NCBI GenBank assembly: GCA_031769625.1
Contig: JAUIMM010001588.1
Coordinates: 379,001 to 443,000 of the forward strand
From: Taudactylus pleione
Taxonomy: Eukaryota > Chordata > Amphibia > Anura > Myobatrachidae
DNA length: 64,000 nucleotides
Reading direction: 5' to 3'
Part shown: piece after piece, positions 1 to 10,899 of the stretch
Numbering within the stretch: the first letter of the stretch is position 1
How the letters are laid out: the number at the start of each line of letters is the position of its first letter
Position numbers and translations under genes: made by a program
The notes under the pieces: model-generated
Told to the model about the DNA's origin: nothing
What the model saw: only the letters and a program-made list of their open reading frames with translations
The model's database searches: none

Positions 1-800
1 AAAATAATTTTTTTTTTGGTTTGGACTGGAGTGTACTTTCGGGGGTTACAGCACCCTTAACGGTCAAGCCAGCCGGCCCTTTACTTATGACACAGGCGCA
101 CGTTTGGCACTACTTTGTTGATGCACGTGCGGCTACTGCGCACACAATTCACAAACACAGAAAATAATTTTTTTTTTGGTTTGGACTGGAGTGTACTTTG
201 GGGGTTACAGCACCCTTTAACGGTCAAGCCAGCCGGCCCTTTACTTATGACACAGGCGCACGCTTGGCACTACTTTGTTGATGCACGTGCGGCTACTGCG
301 CACACAATTCACAAACACAGAAAATAATTTTTTTTTTGGTTTGGACTGGAGTGTACTTTCGGGGGTTACAGCACCCTTAACGGTCAAGCCAGCCGGCCCT
401 TTACTTATGACACAGGCGCACGCTTGGCACTACTTTGTTGATGCACGTGCGGCTACTGCGCACACAATTCACAAACACAGAAAATAATTTTTTTTTTGGT
501 TTGGACTGGAGTGTACTTTCGGGGGTTACAGCACCCTTAACGGTCAAGCCAGCCGGCCCTTTACTTATGACACAGGCGCACGCTTGGCACTACTTTGTTG
601 ATGCACGTGCGGCTACTGCGCACACAATTCACAAACACAGAAAATAATTTTTTTTTGGTTTGGACTGGAGTGTACTTTCGGGGGTTACAGCACCCTTTAA
701 CGGTCAAGCCAGCCGGCCCTTTACTTGTGACACAGGCGCACGCTTGGCACTACTTTGTTGATGCACGTGCGGCTACTGCGCACACAATTCACAAACACAG
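1..800. repeat. 160-bp tandem repeat array, five copies
   Basis: Five head-to-tail copies of a 160-bp unit begin at 1, 161, 321, 481 and 641. Each starts with AAAATAA plus a T-run and contains TTTGGACTGGAGTGTACTTT, a CAGCCGGCCC block and GCACGTGCGGCTACTGCGCA. Copies differ only by single-base changes and T-run length, so the array is young or homogenised. The window starts inside it, so the true copy number is unknown. The overlapping 70-residue frames it yields simply repeat the unit and are not treated as genes. Confidence 0.95.
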
Positions 801-1090
801 AAAATATATTATTTTTTTAGCACTTGGGGGGAGCCCCCCTGATGGACAGAGCACCCCCTGGACAACACTACAGCACTCCTTTAGGACTGGGACGCTGCAC
901 AGGACTTTGGAGTGGACACAGCCCCTATGGAGAACTGACTGCACAACACAGTCCAGCCAGCCCCTATGGACTTTGAAGTAGTGGACACAGCCCCTATTAA
1001 CAACAGCAGCACAGCACAACACAGCCAGCCCCTATGGACTTTGAAGTAGTGGACAACAGCAGCACTACACTACACTACACAGCCCTAACT
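801..1090. repeat. Degenerate simple repeat next to the 160-bp array
   Basis: The sequence diverges from the 160-bp unit at about 801. It becomes a patchwork of short repeated words such as CAGCCCCTATGGACTTTGAA and GTGGACAACAGCAGCAC, with a CAGCAGCAC/CTACACTACAC tail. No coding signal was seen. Confidence 0.7.
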
Positions 1091-1094
1091 CCCA

Positions 1095-1316
1095 CCCTCC
1101 CTCTTCACTGTCCACAGCCGAGTGAGAAAATGGCGCCGACGCGGGTACCTTATATAGGATCCAAAACCCGCGAGACTCGGAAGGCGGGATGATGACGTTT
1201 TGCCTCGATTTCAGATCCGAGTCAGGCGGGAAAAGTCGAGCCTGACTCGGATCGGACTCGGATCGGGGGGGCTCGGGGGGGTTCGGATTTCAGAAATCCA
1301 AACCCGCTCACCCCTA
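1095..1316 (+). other. GC-rich, TATA-containing segment with a stem-loop (possible retroelement promoter)
   Basis: A GC-rich stretch holds AATGGCGCCGACGCGG and, about 15 bp further, CTTATATAGG, which resembles a TATA box. Around 1210-1250 a perfect 11-bp inverted repeat (CCGAGTCAGGC / GCCTGACTCGG) is followed by repeated ACTCGGATCGG words. Together with the upstream tandem array this resembles the promoter end of a retroelement. That function is inference; no coding body follows. Confidence 0.4.
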
Positions 1317-1389
1317 GTTATAGTATAATGTTTTTCTGAATGAAGGTGTTTATACATGCCTAGATCACCAAATAACACCTGAAGGACAA

Positions 1390-1572
1390 AGGAGTTTATG
1401 TATCAAGCAGTAGAAGTGGACCAGTGCAAAAGTTGCCCATAGCAACCAATCAGCTTTGAATTAACATTTATCAAATACAGTCTATAAAATAATAGAAGCT
1501 GATTGGTTGCTATGGGCAACAGCTCCACTGGTTCACTTCTCCACACTTTCACTGCTTGATACATAAACCCCT
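1390..1572. mobile_element. Foldback MITE with X-box/CCAAT arms (copy 1)
   Basis: A 183-bp palindromic element. Its ends are AGTTTATGTATCAAGCAGT and the complement ACTGCTTGATACATAAACCCC. Inside, GTTGCCCATAGCAACCAATC (1432 onward) is mirrored by GATTGGTTGCTATGGGCAAC (ending 1520). Related copies are at 41782-41955 and 49410-49586. It has no coding capacity and was probably mobilised by another element's transposase. Confidence 0.8.
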
Positions 1573-2329
1573 AATAATGGTATTCATCTATAACAGCCAC
1601 CTTTCCCAGGTGAAGTAAGTTTACCCGATACTAGGATGCCACCAAGACTTAACACAGGTACAAATAGACAATGAAACTAGGCAGCACAAAGAATGGGCTG
1701 AGGTGGAAACAGAAATAAATCAGTAAAGAATTCAGTTCCAGAAATAGGTAGATAACCAGGCAGATGCAGGACTGGCAAAGAGAGTGCAGGCAGGGATTCC
1801 TACAAGCAGGGACAAGTAGAAATGCAAAAGAATGGCTGGCAAAAAGTAGCAGAAAACTACTAAAATACTGAAGCAGGGCAGATGACTTCTGGTAGGACAG
1901 AAGCTATAACTGGCAATGCACCTAACTGTGCTTTAACTATTCAGGGAGCCAATCAGAACCCCAGAATAGAGACAGGCCTCTTGCAATTCATTACATTGCA
2001 CCTTAGTAGCTGCACATACAGAGACAGGCCCTTTACAACACTGCAGCTAAGAAGCTACAGGTACAAAGAAAGCATCCCGGCTGTTAGTAACAGCCAGAAG
2101 CAACAGACAGTGTAACTACAGAGTCTTGGCTGCCTAGCAACCATCAGGACCATCGACCATTACGGCTGGCGTGACGCGGTGTTCCGGTCGTTTAGCAACA
2201 ATGGGGAGCCGCCAGACATGTGAGTTGCTGTGGTGGCTCCTAACAGAAGGTTGGATACCTTGTAACCCTTGCAGCTCATGTTCCAATCCAACTTCAATAT
2301 CTAGTGCATTGGTATCTATATAATAAGGG
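1573..2329. other. Unannotated spacer
   Basis: No convincing coding exon, RNA gene or transposon terminus was recognised. A 77-codon frame at 1882-2115 has no domain signature and no splice context. Confidence 0.5.
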
Positions 2330-2530
2330 GGTAGGGTATGACAGTCGGGATACTGGCTGTCAAAAGACCGACAGCGGCATCCTGATGCTCAGTATCCTGA
2401 CAGGGGCACAGTAACTACCCTAACCCTCACCCCTTAACCCTCTAACCCTACCCTCCTTTATTTCACCCTAACCCTCCCTACCCCGCACCCTAACCGTAAC
2501 CCTGACGGTTAGTGCCTAAACCTAACCCAG
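2330..2530. repeat. Degenerate telomere-like (CCCTAA) core in a dispersed repeat
   Basis: After GTCGGGATACTGGCTGTC the sequence runs through many CCCTAACCCT words with C-rich interruptions. The same organisation occurs at 5275-5690, 6110-6390 (opposite strand) and 19300-19410 (opposite strand). It is probably the minisatellite core of a dispersed nonautonomous element rather than a true telomere relic. Confidence 0.7.
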
Positions 2531-2625
2531 ATGCATTGAGATGCGCATACAAAAGCAAGGTGAAGCCACATGTCACAAATACTTCAAATGTGTGTATCAG
2601 TGGTTAAACAACAACCACTCTAATG

Positions 2626-2916
2626 GTGCATACACACGGTTAGATTTCTGTCAGATCTGAACGATAATGATTTTGAAAATCATTCAATCATTCATATCTG
2701 AAAGAAAATCTGACATGTGAGCCTGCAACGATGAATGATGCGTGTTCCCACTTGTCAGATAATGATATCTGACAACTGATGTGTTTGAAGTCAGATTTGG
2801 ACAATTCCATTAATTTTAATACTGTCTGAAATTGTTAAAATCATTGGTAAAATCATTCAAGTCGATGGTAAAGTCGTTTAATCACTCATCTGACAGATCT
2901 GACCGTGTGTATGCAC
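2626..2916. mobile_element. MITE with GTGCATACACACGGT terminal inverted repeats
   Basis: GTGCATACACACGGT at 2626-2640 is matched by ACCGTGTGTATGCAC at 2902-2916. Subterminal TCAGAT/ATCTGA words are repeated in both orientations and the interior is AT-rich and noncoding. About 290 bp, a nonautonomous DNA transposon by structure; the superfamily is not fixed. Confidence 0.8.
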
Positions 2917-2984
2917 TATAAGATGTGCATCTTATACAGGGACCGGAGGTGTCAAGGACCAGGTAATACTTTGTCACCAGGAGC

Positions 2985-3380
2985 GTATCTATAATGGGTG
3001 CAGGGTGTGCAGTGCACACGGGCCCCCAGATCCAGGGGAGGCCCCCACCGCACACCCTGCACCCACATTTCTAAAACTCTCCTCTCCGAGGTCTCGTGTC
3101 GGGTCTCCCAGTGCTGCTCAAATGCTGGAAAATGGCCACCGCGGCCATTTTTCCGGTGTTTTGCGCATGCGCTGCGAGGAAATTGCCGGGAAAATGGCAG
3201 CCAAACCATTTCCCTTGTGATCTGCACATGTGCAATAGACCCTGGGCACACTCTAGTGCCCATAGTCTATTGATTCTGTGGTAGCCAGCCAGCAGCGTCA
3301 GTCGGCTTGCCAGCCACTGGAGAGGAGGGGGCCCGTGACTGGGGATGCACATGGGTCTCCTCCTCTCTAAAGACGCCCCT
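2985..3380. repeat. Dispersed repeat, inverted relative to 47549-47905
   Basis: Contains GGGTGCAGGGTGTGCAGTGC, a CACCGCGGCCATTTT block, GGAGAGGAGGGGGCCCGTG and CTCTCTAAAGACGCCCCTGC. The same blocks occur in reverse order and orientation at 47549-47905. Several overlapping frames on both strands are artefacts of its GC content. The two copies flank all recognised factor H-like exons. Confidence 0.75.
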
Positions 3381-3571
3381 GCTTGTCACCTGCACAATAG
3401 ACAACGGCTTGGTTTGCGGTTACAGAATGGACCCTATGGGCTGTAAGGGCTAAAGTGGCAACTTTTCCATTCCTTCCTTTGTAAATGGTCTGACAGATGT
3501 GTTTTTATGATCCTATGCTATTTATATAAACATTGCAGTGAACCATTATGTCTTAACATGTTTTGATTTAG

Positions 3572-3748
3572 AATTTTCCTGTGGAAAGTTGGAACCTGTT
3601 GAAAATGGTGGATTCTACCCAATAAAAGCATCGTATGTGGACAGGGATGTTGTGTATTTTTTCTGCAAGGAAAATTACTCTATCAAAGGTTCCGAATTAA
3701 TTCAGTGCTATTCATTTGGATGGGACCCTGAGCAACCCACCTGTGAAG
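3572..3748 (+). CDS. Factor H-like gene, SCR exon A
   Basis: A 177-bp exon encoding one complete sushi/CCP (SCR) module of an extracellular complement-regulator-type protein. The acceptor is TTTTGATTTAG before 3572 and the donor is GAAG|GTAACA after 3748; both junctions are phase 1, the standard SCR exon phase. The four framework cysteines are present (FSCG, YFFC, IQC, PTC), with a Trp between the third and fourth. Such modules bind C3b/C3d or glycans. It is the first recognisable exon of the gene here; earlier exons lie upstream of the window or were missed. Family assignment is strong; paralogue identity rests on the C-terminal exons. Confidence 0.9.
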
Positions 3749-4644
3749 GTAACATGTAACTAGTTTGAGGAAAACTGACCACAATAGTATTACTGTGGAG
3801 ACATCTGGATTCAGCAAGTACTACCTTCTATGAGTACAGTAATAGATTTTTTATTTTGATCATGCAGATATGTCCTCACTAACCTATCATTTGTCTGTCA
3901 CATAGCCAGGGGTGCCGAGAGGGGGGGTGGGTACTAATGACCCGGGCCTGGGCTTATTGGAGGAGCCAAAGGTTCAACACCACCCCCTCTTAGCTTAATG
4001 CCGTGTGCTGGGCTGCGGTGAGTCCAGGGCAGAGACGGATCTACTGTGAAACTAATGAAGCTTAAGATTCCGGGCCCCTAACCCCGGGTGGGGGGCCTGA
4101 AGCAAATTTTTTAATGAGTGAATTTTTCAACAAAATCAGTGGCGTTTTTTTAAGTGTGTGTTATTAATATAAGGTTATTGTAGTGACAGAATCATAAGCC
4201 AATGGGCCGAAGTACTTAATATTGACCATTAGAATATGCTCTACATTAGTGCATATAGAGGGGGTTTCTGAGTACCCAGAAACTCCCCTGATCAGTAAAG
4301 GGCTGGCAGACACTTTATCTACAGCTCAGACCAGAGGATGGTTTTTATGAGCCGGCCGGGCACAGAATAGAACTGCTGTCAGTGTCACTGCTGAGTGCAG
4401 TACTGCCAGGTGCCACGAGATGATCCCATCTCCATTTGTGCTGTACCATCTGCAAGAAGTCGGCCCTTCAGTGCTGACCACAAACTGAAAGCTGAGCTGA
4501 CCGAGGAATGGCATGCAGCTCAGAGGCGGGAGCACGCAGCATGGGGGAGAGACCTCACTCAGGGGGATTCCAAAGATCCCACTCGGGAGGATCAATAGCT
4601 GGGATCCTACAGAGGAAGTGAGGTAGTTTTGGTTTTGCAGGTGA

Positions 4645-4895
4645 TCTATCTACAGTCTCTCACTGTCTGGGGGGTTCTACATTTATCTACAGTCTCTTAC
4701 TCTCTGGGGAGTTTCTACATCTATCTATAATGTCTCACTATCTTGGGGGTTTCTACATCTATTTTCTACAGTCTCTCTCTCTTGGGGATTTCTACATCTA
4801 TCTATCTATAATGTCTCACTATCTGGGGGGTTTCTACATATATCTATCTATGTACAGTCTCTCACTCTCTGGGGGGTTTCTACATCTCTGCCATC
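4645..4895. repeat. Minisatellite, about 42-bp unit, about six copies
   Basis: Repeats of TCTCACTCTCTGGGGGGTTT followed by CTACATCTATCTA, with variation in the number of TCTA units. The 127-codon frame crossing it owes its residue pattern to the repeat and was not called as a gene. Confidence 0.85.
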
Positions 4896-5274
4896 TTATC
4901 CTCAAGAGCCTTGCAAGGATAGCAAGGCCCTTTGGACCTTGTTGGATGTTGCCCTATTGTTGCTGTCTGCAAAGGGGCCCCCATAACAGTTCAAGCTTAG
5001 GACCCCAAAAATGTAGATCCGCCACTGGTCCTGAGTGGCTGCTGCCGCTGAGCTCTAAAGTCAGAAGTTTCCTCTGCCTGCACTTGATATGCAGGGGGAG
5101 GAAAGAGGAGTGATCACACATCTGTAGGTTATCCTGTAGTAACAAACTATCTGTAGTGGGAAAAACTTGTTTGCCCTGACAAACTGAAATCTAATGGGCA
5201 CAGCCAATGAATTTCTTGTCAGGTGTCTGCAGCAAGTCCATGGATGCATTTTCATTTGTTACCACGGAATCTGT

Positions 5275-5690
5275 ATGATATCCCGGCGGCTAAATAGCCT
5301 TACCCTAACCTCTCCCTGGTGGTGCCTAACCCTAACCCCCCCCCTTTCCGCACCCTAAACTTAACCCTCCTCGGGGGGTACCTAACCCTAACCTCACGCC
5401 AATGGTGCCTAACCCTAACCCCCACATAACTCTAACCCTCCCTGGGGGTGCCAAACCCTAATCTCCCCCCACGGTTGCCTAAACCTAACCCCCCCATCCC
5501 CGGGCTAAGTATCATACTTACCCGTCTTCTTCCCTTCAGGATGGTGGGGGTGGGATGCCGATGTCAGTATCCCGATCCTCTTTTGGATATCGTTGTCAGC
5601 ATTAAGCCGGGTGTCGGGATCCTGCATCAATGTATATCGACGCCTGGGATTCCATCCACCGGCATATTAAACGTCTACTGTTACCACCCC
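5275..5690. repeat. Telomere-like (CCCTAA) core with GTCGGGAT-type flanks
   Basis: GATATCCCGGCGGCTAAATA leads into repeated CCTAACCCTAACC words, then into a segment with TATCCCGATCC and GTCGGGATCC. It belongs to the same composite repeat as 2330-2530. Confidence 0.65.
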
Positions 5691-5831
5691 TGAGAGCAAA
5701 ATTCTGTTTAATTAACCCATGTTTTTTTTCTATTATTGTTCTTTTTTTGGGGGTTACATCAAAACAGTGACTGTAAAGACAAAACATTGTTACTTATCAG
5801 AATTAATCAAAATATTACATATTTATCAAAG

Positions 5832-6011
5832 AAAGAAGAAATAAGTGCCCTCCGCCACCCAGAGTGGCCCACAGCATCCTGCTAACTAATACAGCCCAAC
5901 ATCGCATTGGAGACACAGTACATTATGAATGTGATGATAACTACATTTTGTTTGGCTCTGAACAAATTCAGTGTGAGAATGGTCACTGGACAACTCCCCC
6001 TAGTTGTGTAG
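5832..6011 (+). CDS. Factor H-like gene, SCR exon B
   Basis: A 180-bp phase-1/phase-1 exon. The acceptor is ATTTATCAAAG (a weak pyrimidine tract) and the donor is TGTGTAG|GTGAGT. It translates to a full SCR: KCPPPP, then GDTVHYEC, FGSEQIQC and HWTTPPSC, giving four cysteines and the conserved Trp. The start was chosen because it restores phase 1 and leaves the frame open back to the acceptor. Exon A lies 2.1 kb upstream and exon C 12.8 kb downstream. Its repeat number within a full-length factor H cannot be told from the window. Confidence 0.9.
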
Positions 6012-6109
6012 GTGAGTAAAGTGATTTTATCTTTTTTTTTTATTAATTTAGACACATTTCTTATTAATATTTGTTTAGGTAGAGTGTGGTAATGGTCTAT
6101 CATATTATG

Positions 6110-6390
6110 GGATCCGGTCATTCTACAGACAGTCGGGATGCCGGCGATTAAATGCCGGCGCTGGAATCTCAACACCGGCATCCCGACGGTAAGTAATGGG
6201 GTTAGGGGGAGGGTTAGGTTTAGGTGCAGGAGGGAGGCTAGGTTTAGGCATTGGGGGGGAGGTTAGGTTTAGGCAGCGAGGAGGGAGGGATAGGGAGAGG
6301 GGGAGGGTTAGTATTCTAACCCTGTCGGGATGCTGACATCAGGATTCTGACCGCCCGATCCTGAGCGCCGGCATACAGTACCCAACCCAA
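6110..6390. repeat. GTCGGGATGCCGG inverted-end repeat with TTAGGG-like core
   Basis: CAGTCGGGATGCCGGCGATT and CACCGGCATCCCGACGG form a short inverted repeat. It is followed by GGGTTAGGGGGAGGGTTAGG-type repeats and closes near CCTGTCGGGATGCTGAC. This is the reverse orientation of the 2330 and 5275 copies. Confidence 0.65.
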
Positions 6391-7310
6391 TTCAACTCCA
6401 TGTTTAAGTTAGGGATGTGTGACATTATAACAGGCAATGCTGGATTTCCCATCAGGCACTATATAGACGATAGGCATAGCTGTGGGTGGCAAAGTAGTAT
6501 CCCTGCATCAGAGCTTTCCAGTGCCCTAATTTAAATTTTAGCCACGATTATTTGAAAACATAACAAAGACTACATCCTAAGATGCATCAGGGGGAGTGTC
6601 AGGAGTGGGCGCATGTGCAGTCCAGTAGTCCGGAAGAGGAGACTCTTAGCCCACAAAGGCAAAAAAAAAGGGAGCTAGAGGGTGCAGAGTCTCCCCAGAA
6701 GGGGGAAGCAGGTGCCCAATAATATTATGCCTAGGAGCAGCCTGAGGTTCCTGTATGTCCCAAATTCTGCTGCTACCAGCCTAGACTATGAACACTAATG
6801 CTGGCTGTAGTTTTGGGAAGGGAACATTACTTTTATAAAAAAAAAAAAAAATCAATAGGCTTTGGGGGTAGGAGGGCAGTAGGCGAAGGGGGAAGGGGAG
6901 GGCTCCGTGTGGCTTGAAGGGGGCCCCCACTATTTAGTTGTCCTGGGGCCCCCACAAACTTTAATCTGGCCCTGGTTAGGGGTACGGAGAGGGTTAGGAT
7001 ACTGACCGACAGGTGTCAGTATTCTAACCCTGTTAGGATCTTTAACACAAAATTTGTTGGTTCATCAACCATCTTGGACCACACATGTTAAACTTTATTA
7101 TTATTATTATTAGGCCTGGCACCGAATTCATGATTAAAGTGAGTCTTCTGCAGCATCAAAGCACTACCCATAATGGGTCCTTTGTATCCTGCAGATATGG
7201 GACATTTATCTCTCACGATAATTAGGAGAAGAGAGAGGAAAAGAAGAATTTCTATGTGGTTGTAAGTTTAAAGTATAACTTAATTGATGTAATAAAAATT
7301 ATATTTAATA

Positions 7311-7346
<36 letters not shown>

Positions 7347-8149
7347 AAAGATACAAAGTGAAAAAAGAATAGAGGTATGTGGTTAAAAGGTATTAATATT
7401 GGTATTTTATCAATAAAGATTAAGGGCCTCATTCAGCTTAGGACGGAATTGCAAAGCGGCACGCAAGCAGCTTTGCAATTCCGTTCTTGCAGTTATGGTA
7501 ACGCAGCAGGAGGCATCATGCCTCCTTCTGCATTACTTATCCAAGCTGCGTAAAAACCTGCATGAACATCGGCCGGCTAAGTGACCCATGGGGTCACGCA
7601 AGCTGGTCGCTGCAGAGAGAAAGTTGCCAAGAAATCTCAGTCAGCCAACGGAGATCTGTGGCCTCTTCTGACCCCCCCTCCCCCCCCTTTCTGTGTCTGT
7701 TGGTTCTAAGTTGGCGCAAAAACTACTGAACCAATTTTCATGAAAACTGCATCATTTTGTAGTGGAAACTCCTAAGAATGACCTGCACTTTGTTTCATCT
7801 GTCAAGTTAAAGCTGGGCAATAACAAAATTTATTGACAACATCAATGCAAGAGATAGGTGTGGCACCATGCACGTGGCCGGCATGGGTTGTGGGAAGAGG
7901 TGTTTTGGGCCAACGTTAACTTGAATAGAACAGGCTACATAGCAGTCTGTGTACAGGGCACACAGTGACATTGGTGTGAGTAGTGGGTGAAGGCGATGCT
8001 GCCACCAGTCTGTATAGCACTGGTGGCCACGTGGGCCACTCCCACAACAGAGCCCCTATGCAAAGCAATTCAAATAGAACACCTCAAATAAAAAAAATGT
8101 TGGCAGAAGCGCTTACATGGCAAGCGAAGCCGCAGGCAACACTGACAGC
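6391..8149. other. Intron B-C, first part: short repeats, no gene
   Basis: Contains a G-rich stretch (6860-7030), an (AT)n microsatellite (7314-7340) and a GGGCCTCATTCAGC-type terminus at about 7430 with a hairpin (CGGAATTGCAAAG / CTTTGCAATTCCG, 7444-7485). No SCR exon was recognised. Confidence 0.55.
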
Positions 8150-8640
8150 AAATAGATCAACAAGATTTTATTGACATCAGCACTTTGTAGGTCCACCATG
8201 TGCAGCGATTGCTGCAGACACCCTTCTTGGCAAACTGTCTACAATTTCCTGGACAACAGCAGGCGGTATGTTTTGCCATTATGCCTTAGGTACATTGACC
8301 AACTGTGACACAGAAGAAGATTGAGTCAGCCTAGAATGCACCCTTCACTCCAGTTTGTCCAAGAGGTTCTTAAAGGGGTTAAGATTTGGGGTTAAGCTGG
8401 CCAGTCCATCTGAATTTTCTGTATACCAGTCCAGTCCAGAGTCGCCCTGGAAACATGACAGGTGGCATTATCATCCCGATAAAAGCATTCATTGTTTCCA
8501 TAGAACTGCAAGTGCATGGGCCTCCCTATGAAGTGTTCTTGTCAAAACCATCACATTAGCGGCCATTTGGAACTCGTGTGCCATGGTATGCATTTCACTT
8601 ATTCGGGGGTATCCAATCACTTTTGTCTACATAACAAGTA
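8150..8640 (-). pseudogene. Tc1/mariner transposase relic, C-terminal part
   Basis: Read on the minus strand from about 8480 to 8165, the translation gives a degraded transposase C-terminus: RDDNATCHVSRAT (second catalytic Asp region), TPNLNPFKN (degraded PDLNPIE motif, with the catalytic Glu replaced by Lys), then IPPAVVQEIVDSLPRRVSAA and AHGGPTKC. A terminal-repeat-like GGGGTATCCAATCACTTTTG lies at about 8605. The N-terminal half is missing and frame breaks are present. It is a different and older family from the Tc1 copies at 22349 and 31159. Confidence 0.75.
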
Positions 8641-9484
8641 AGGTAAATGCACCCTTAGGTAGTCTTTAGATCTCAATAGGTTAGATACTAAATAAACACC
8701 TGCTTCATGTTAGATTAATTAACATTGGTCTGCCAGTTATTCAGTCTGTATGGACTCTATACGGGGTTTGTACTGGGATTATGGTCTATAATTAGCTAGA
8801 TTTGTGACTGTAAAAAAATATTAGTTAAATAAGGGAGGGAGGGACAGTGCTAAACTATAATAGTCTGGCTGATATTGTGGATGCTTTGTGTGGTGAGGGC
8901 ACTACTACACCTCACTATGGGTACATAAATGCAATAGAGGAAACACTAAGCACATACAATAGCCCTATTAATATATACAGAGATGTAAAATATCATTGAT
9001 ATATGTGGAATATAAATAGTGGGTAATAATAGCATAAATCTTATAAAAAATAATAATAATAGTCAATTTGTATAAAATGTATATATAGTTTATTTAGGAA
9101 TATTAGAGATATAAAATTCTATATAGGACCATATGGATTAATTGTAAAAAATATGTTGAAAGTCTATATAGAGTAATATGAGTTAATAATAAACAAAGTG
9201 CATACAATGTGTATGATAAATTAATGATCTAATACCGGTATACAACATAGAATGTTACATACAAAAAATACAACATCTAACATAAAACATATACCATATG
9301 TGCCAATTTACGTGATAAATCCAATTAATGGAGGTGCGGTTTTATAATAATAGCACCGATGCAGAGTGATATGCGTTAGCGTTTTACTCACTCTGTACTT
9401 CAGTTGAGTATTGCACAAACTTCCTTAAGTATCAGGGATATACCTGAGTTTGCCGTCAAACGGCGACAGGCAATGATGTATTGT
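8641..9484. other. AT-rich intronic stretch
   Basis: No gene, tandem array or clear transposon terminus was recognised. It adjoins the left pseudo-LTR of PLE1 and may include its outer flank. Confidence 0.5.
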
Positions 9485-9721
9485 ACGCTCCAAACAGAAA
9501 GTCTGTGTCCTGAATCGCGGTCAATGCCGCTAAGGCTTTGGAGAAGTGACTCCAAACAAAACGTGGTGAAGGCTGCACTTTGTACTTAAGAGCAATGTCC
9601 AAATGTGTATTTTACCTTATCTTCTCAGGTGTAACTCCTCCGTGGTCAGCTCCACGTGAATCCCGAGATGCTGTCCATGACGGCCGCTTCTAGAGCTCTG
9701 CGGCTCATAATGGGATCGATG

Positions 9722-10095
9722 TATCCGCGATCAACGTGTTTCGCCTGTAAAGCTGGCCACACACTAGACCAACTTTCATCCAACCATCCAACTAGTTGGC
9801 TGGTTGGAATGAAAATTTGGTAACGTATGGGAGTAACTGATGATCGGCAATTTGCTCCTAAATGCCAGAAAACAGATGAAAATGGTCGTCAGACAAGTTT
9901 GTTAAATGTTTGATTTAAACAATTTGTTCAAACAACAGTTTTTGTCCATTTTCCAGCATTTGGGAACAAATTGCTGATTGTCATTTGCTTTCATACCTTA
10001 CCAGGTTTTCATTCCAACCAATCAACTAGTTGGATGGTTGGATGTAAGTTGGTCTAGTGTGTGGCCAGCTTAAGGCTTCCTCAGGATGGCAGATA
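9722..10095 (-). ncRNA. Hammerhead ribozyme motif in PLE1 left arm, split by a MITE
   Basis: On the minus strand CTGAGGA (10084-10078) and GAAAC (9742-9738) are separated by a 320-bp MITE plus one TAA duplication. With the insertion set aside, the bases between the cores are AGCCT-TAC-AGGC, a perfect 4-bp stem II with a short loop. Flanking CTGCCATC and GATCGCGG pair as stem I with one mismatch. The stem III palindrome is degraded (ACACGT rather than ACGCGT). The fold is deduced by eye. Confidence 0.6.
9751..10070. mobile_element. Harbinger-like MITE (AGCTGGCC ends, TAA duplication)
   Basis: A 320-bp palindromic element bounded by AGCTGGCCACACACTAGACC and GGTCTAGTGTGTGGCCAGCT. TAA is duplicated directly at 9748-9750 and 10071-10073, as expected for PIF/Harbinger transposition. 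The empty-site sequence is visible in the other PLE1 arm. It shares AGCTGG ends and TAA duplication with 45353-46011. Confidence 0.88.
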
Positions 10096-10899
10096 CAGGG
10101 TCTCCCAGCTGGGGCTCTTCTTACGGTGCCATTATGATGCTTTTTCCGACATTTTGCCATTGGGATGTGTCCCCATTTTTGCCCATACTTCACAGGCTTC
10201 AGTGTAAGTATATTGACATCTTCTCACGGTGCCGTTGTGATGCTGTTTCTGCCATTTTGCAAATGGGATGTGTCTCTGTTTTTGCACATAATCCAAATAC
10301 TTCAACATCAAACAGTGGACAATACAATAGACATAATACAAGAATCTCTATAGAGAGGACATAACAAAACAACTAACGTGGTGTGTTGGGTATGCATATA
10401 TGAAAGCTGGCTGGTAGTTATCTGATAGGGAAACTTTAGAGGCTATAATAACATGACAGTTGGAAATTACACCACGCTAATGGTTTGTTATTAAATAGCA
10501 GCTCCACTTACAAAAGTATTAAGATAATAATATAAAAAAGGGGCACTTGTGTTGGTGCTAAATAAAAATTAAGGAATTGTAAAAAAAAAACTAGCCAAAT
10601 GATGGGAAACGTAAAACACTATAAATTAGACCAAATAAAAGAAATAAAATAAAATAATAAAAAATAATAATAAAAAAAAAATGTAAATGAAAAAGTAAAA
10701 ATTTAAATAAAGAGATATAAATAAAAAAATTTAATGTAATAATATTATTAAAATAAGAAGAGTATGCAATACCTGTAAAGGGAAAAAAGGTTAGTATAAA
10801 ACTGTTTATAGCCTTTATTGTATATATAGTCCGTGCTGGGAAGTACAGGGGTTCCAATGGTGTCAGTACTGGCCTTGCATGAAAAGCCGCATGAGAATC

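Larger units (their letters stand above)
3749..5831 (+). other. Intron between SCR exons A and B
   Basis: About 2.1 kb. It holds a dispersed GGGTACTAATGACCCGGGC repeat near 3905-4100, a minisatellite (4645-4895) and a telomere-like repeat (5275-5690). No further SCR module was seen on either strand. Confidence 0.7.

Noticed and set aside
1..800. CRISPR-like array of regularly spaced repeats
   Set aside because: Direct tandem repeats without unique spacers, in a vertebrate genome; not a CRISPR array.
115..981. Four overlapping 70-128-codon plus-strand frames
   Set aside because: They are the same 160-bp tandem repeat translated repeatedly; no domain and no codon constraint.
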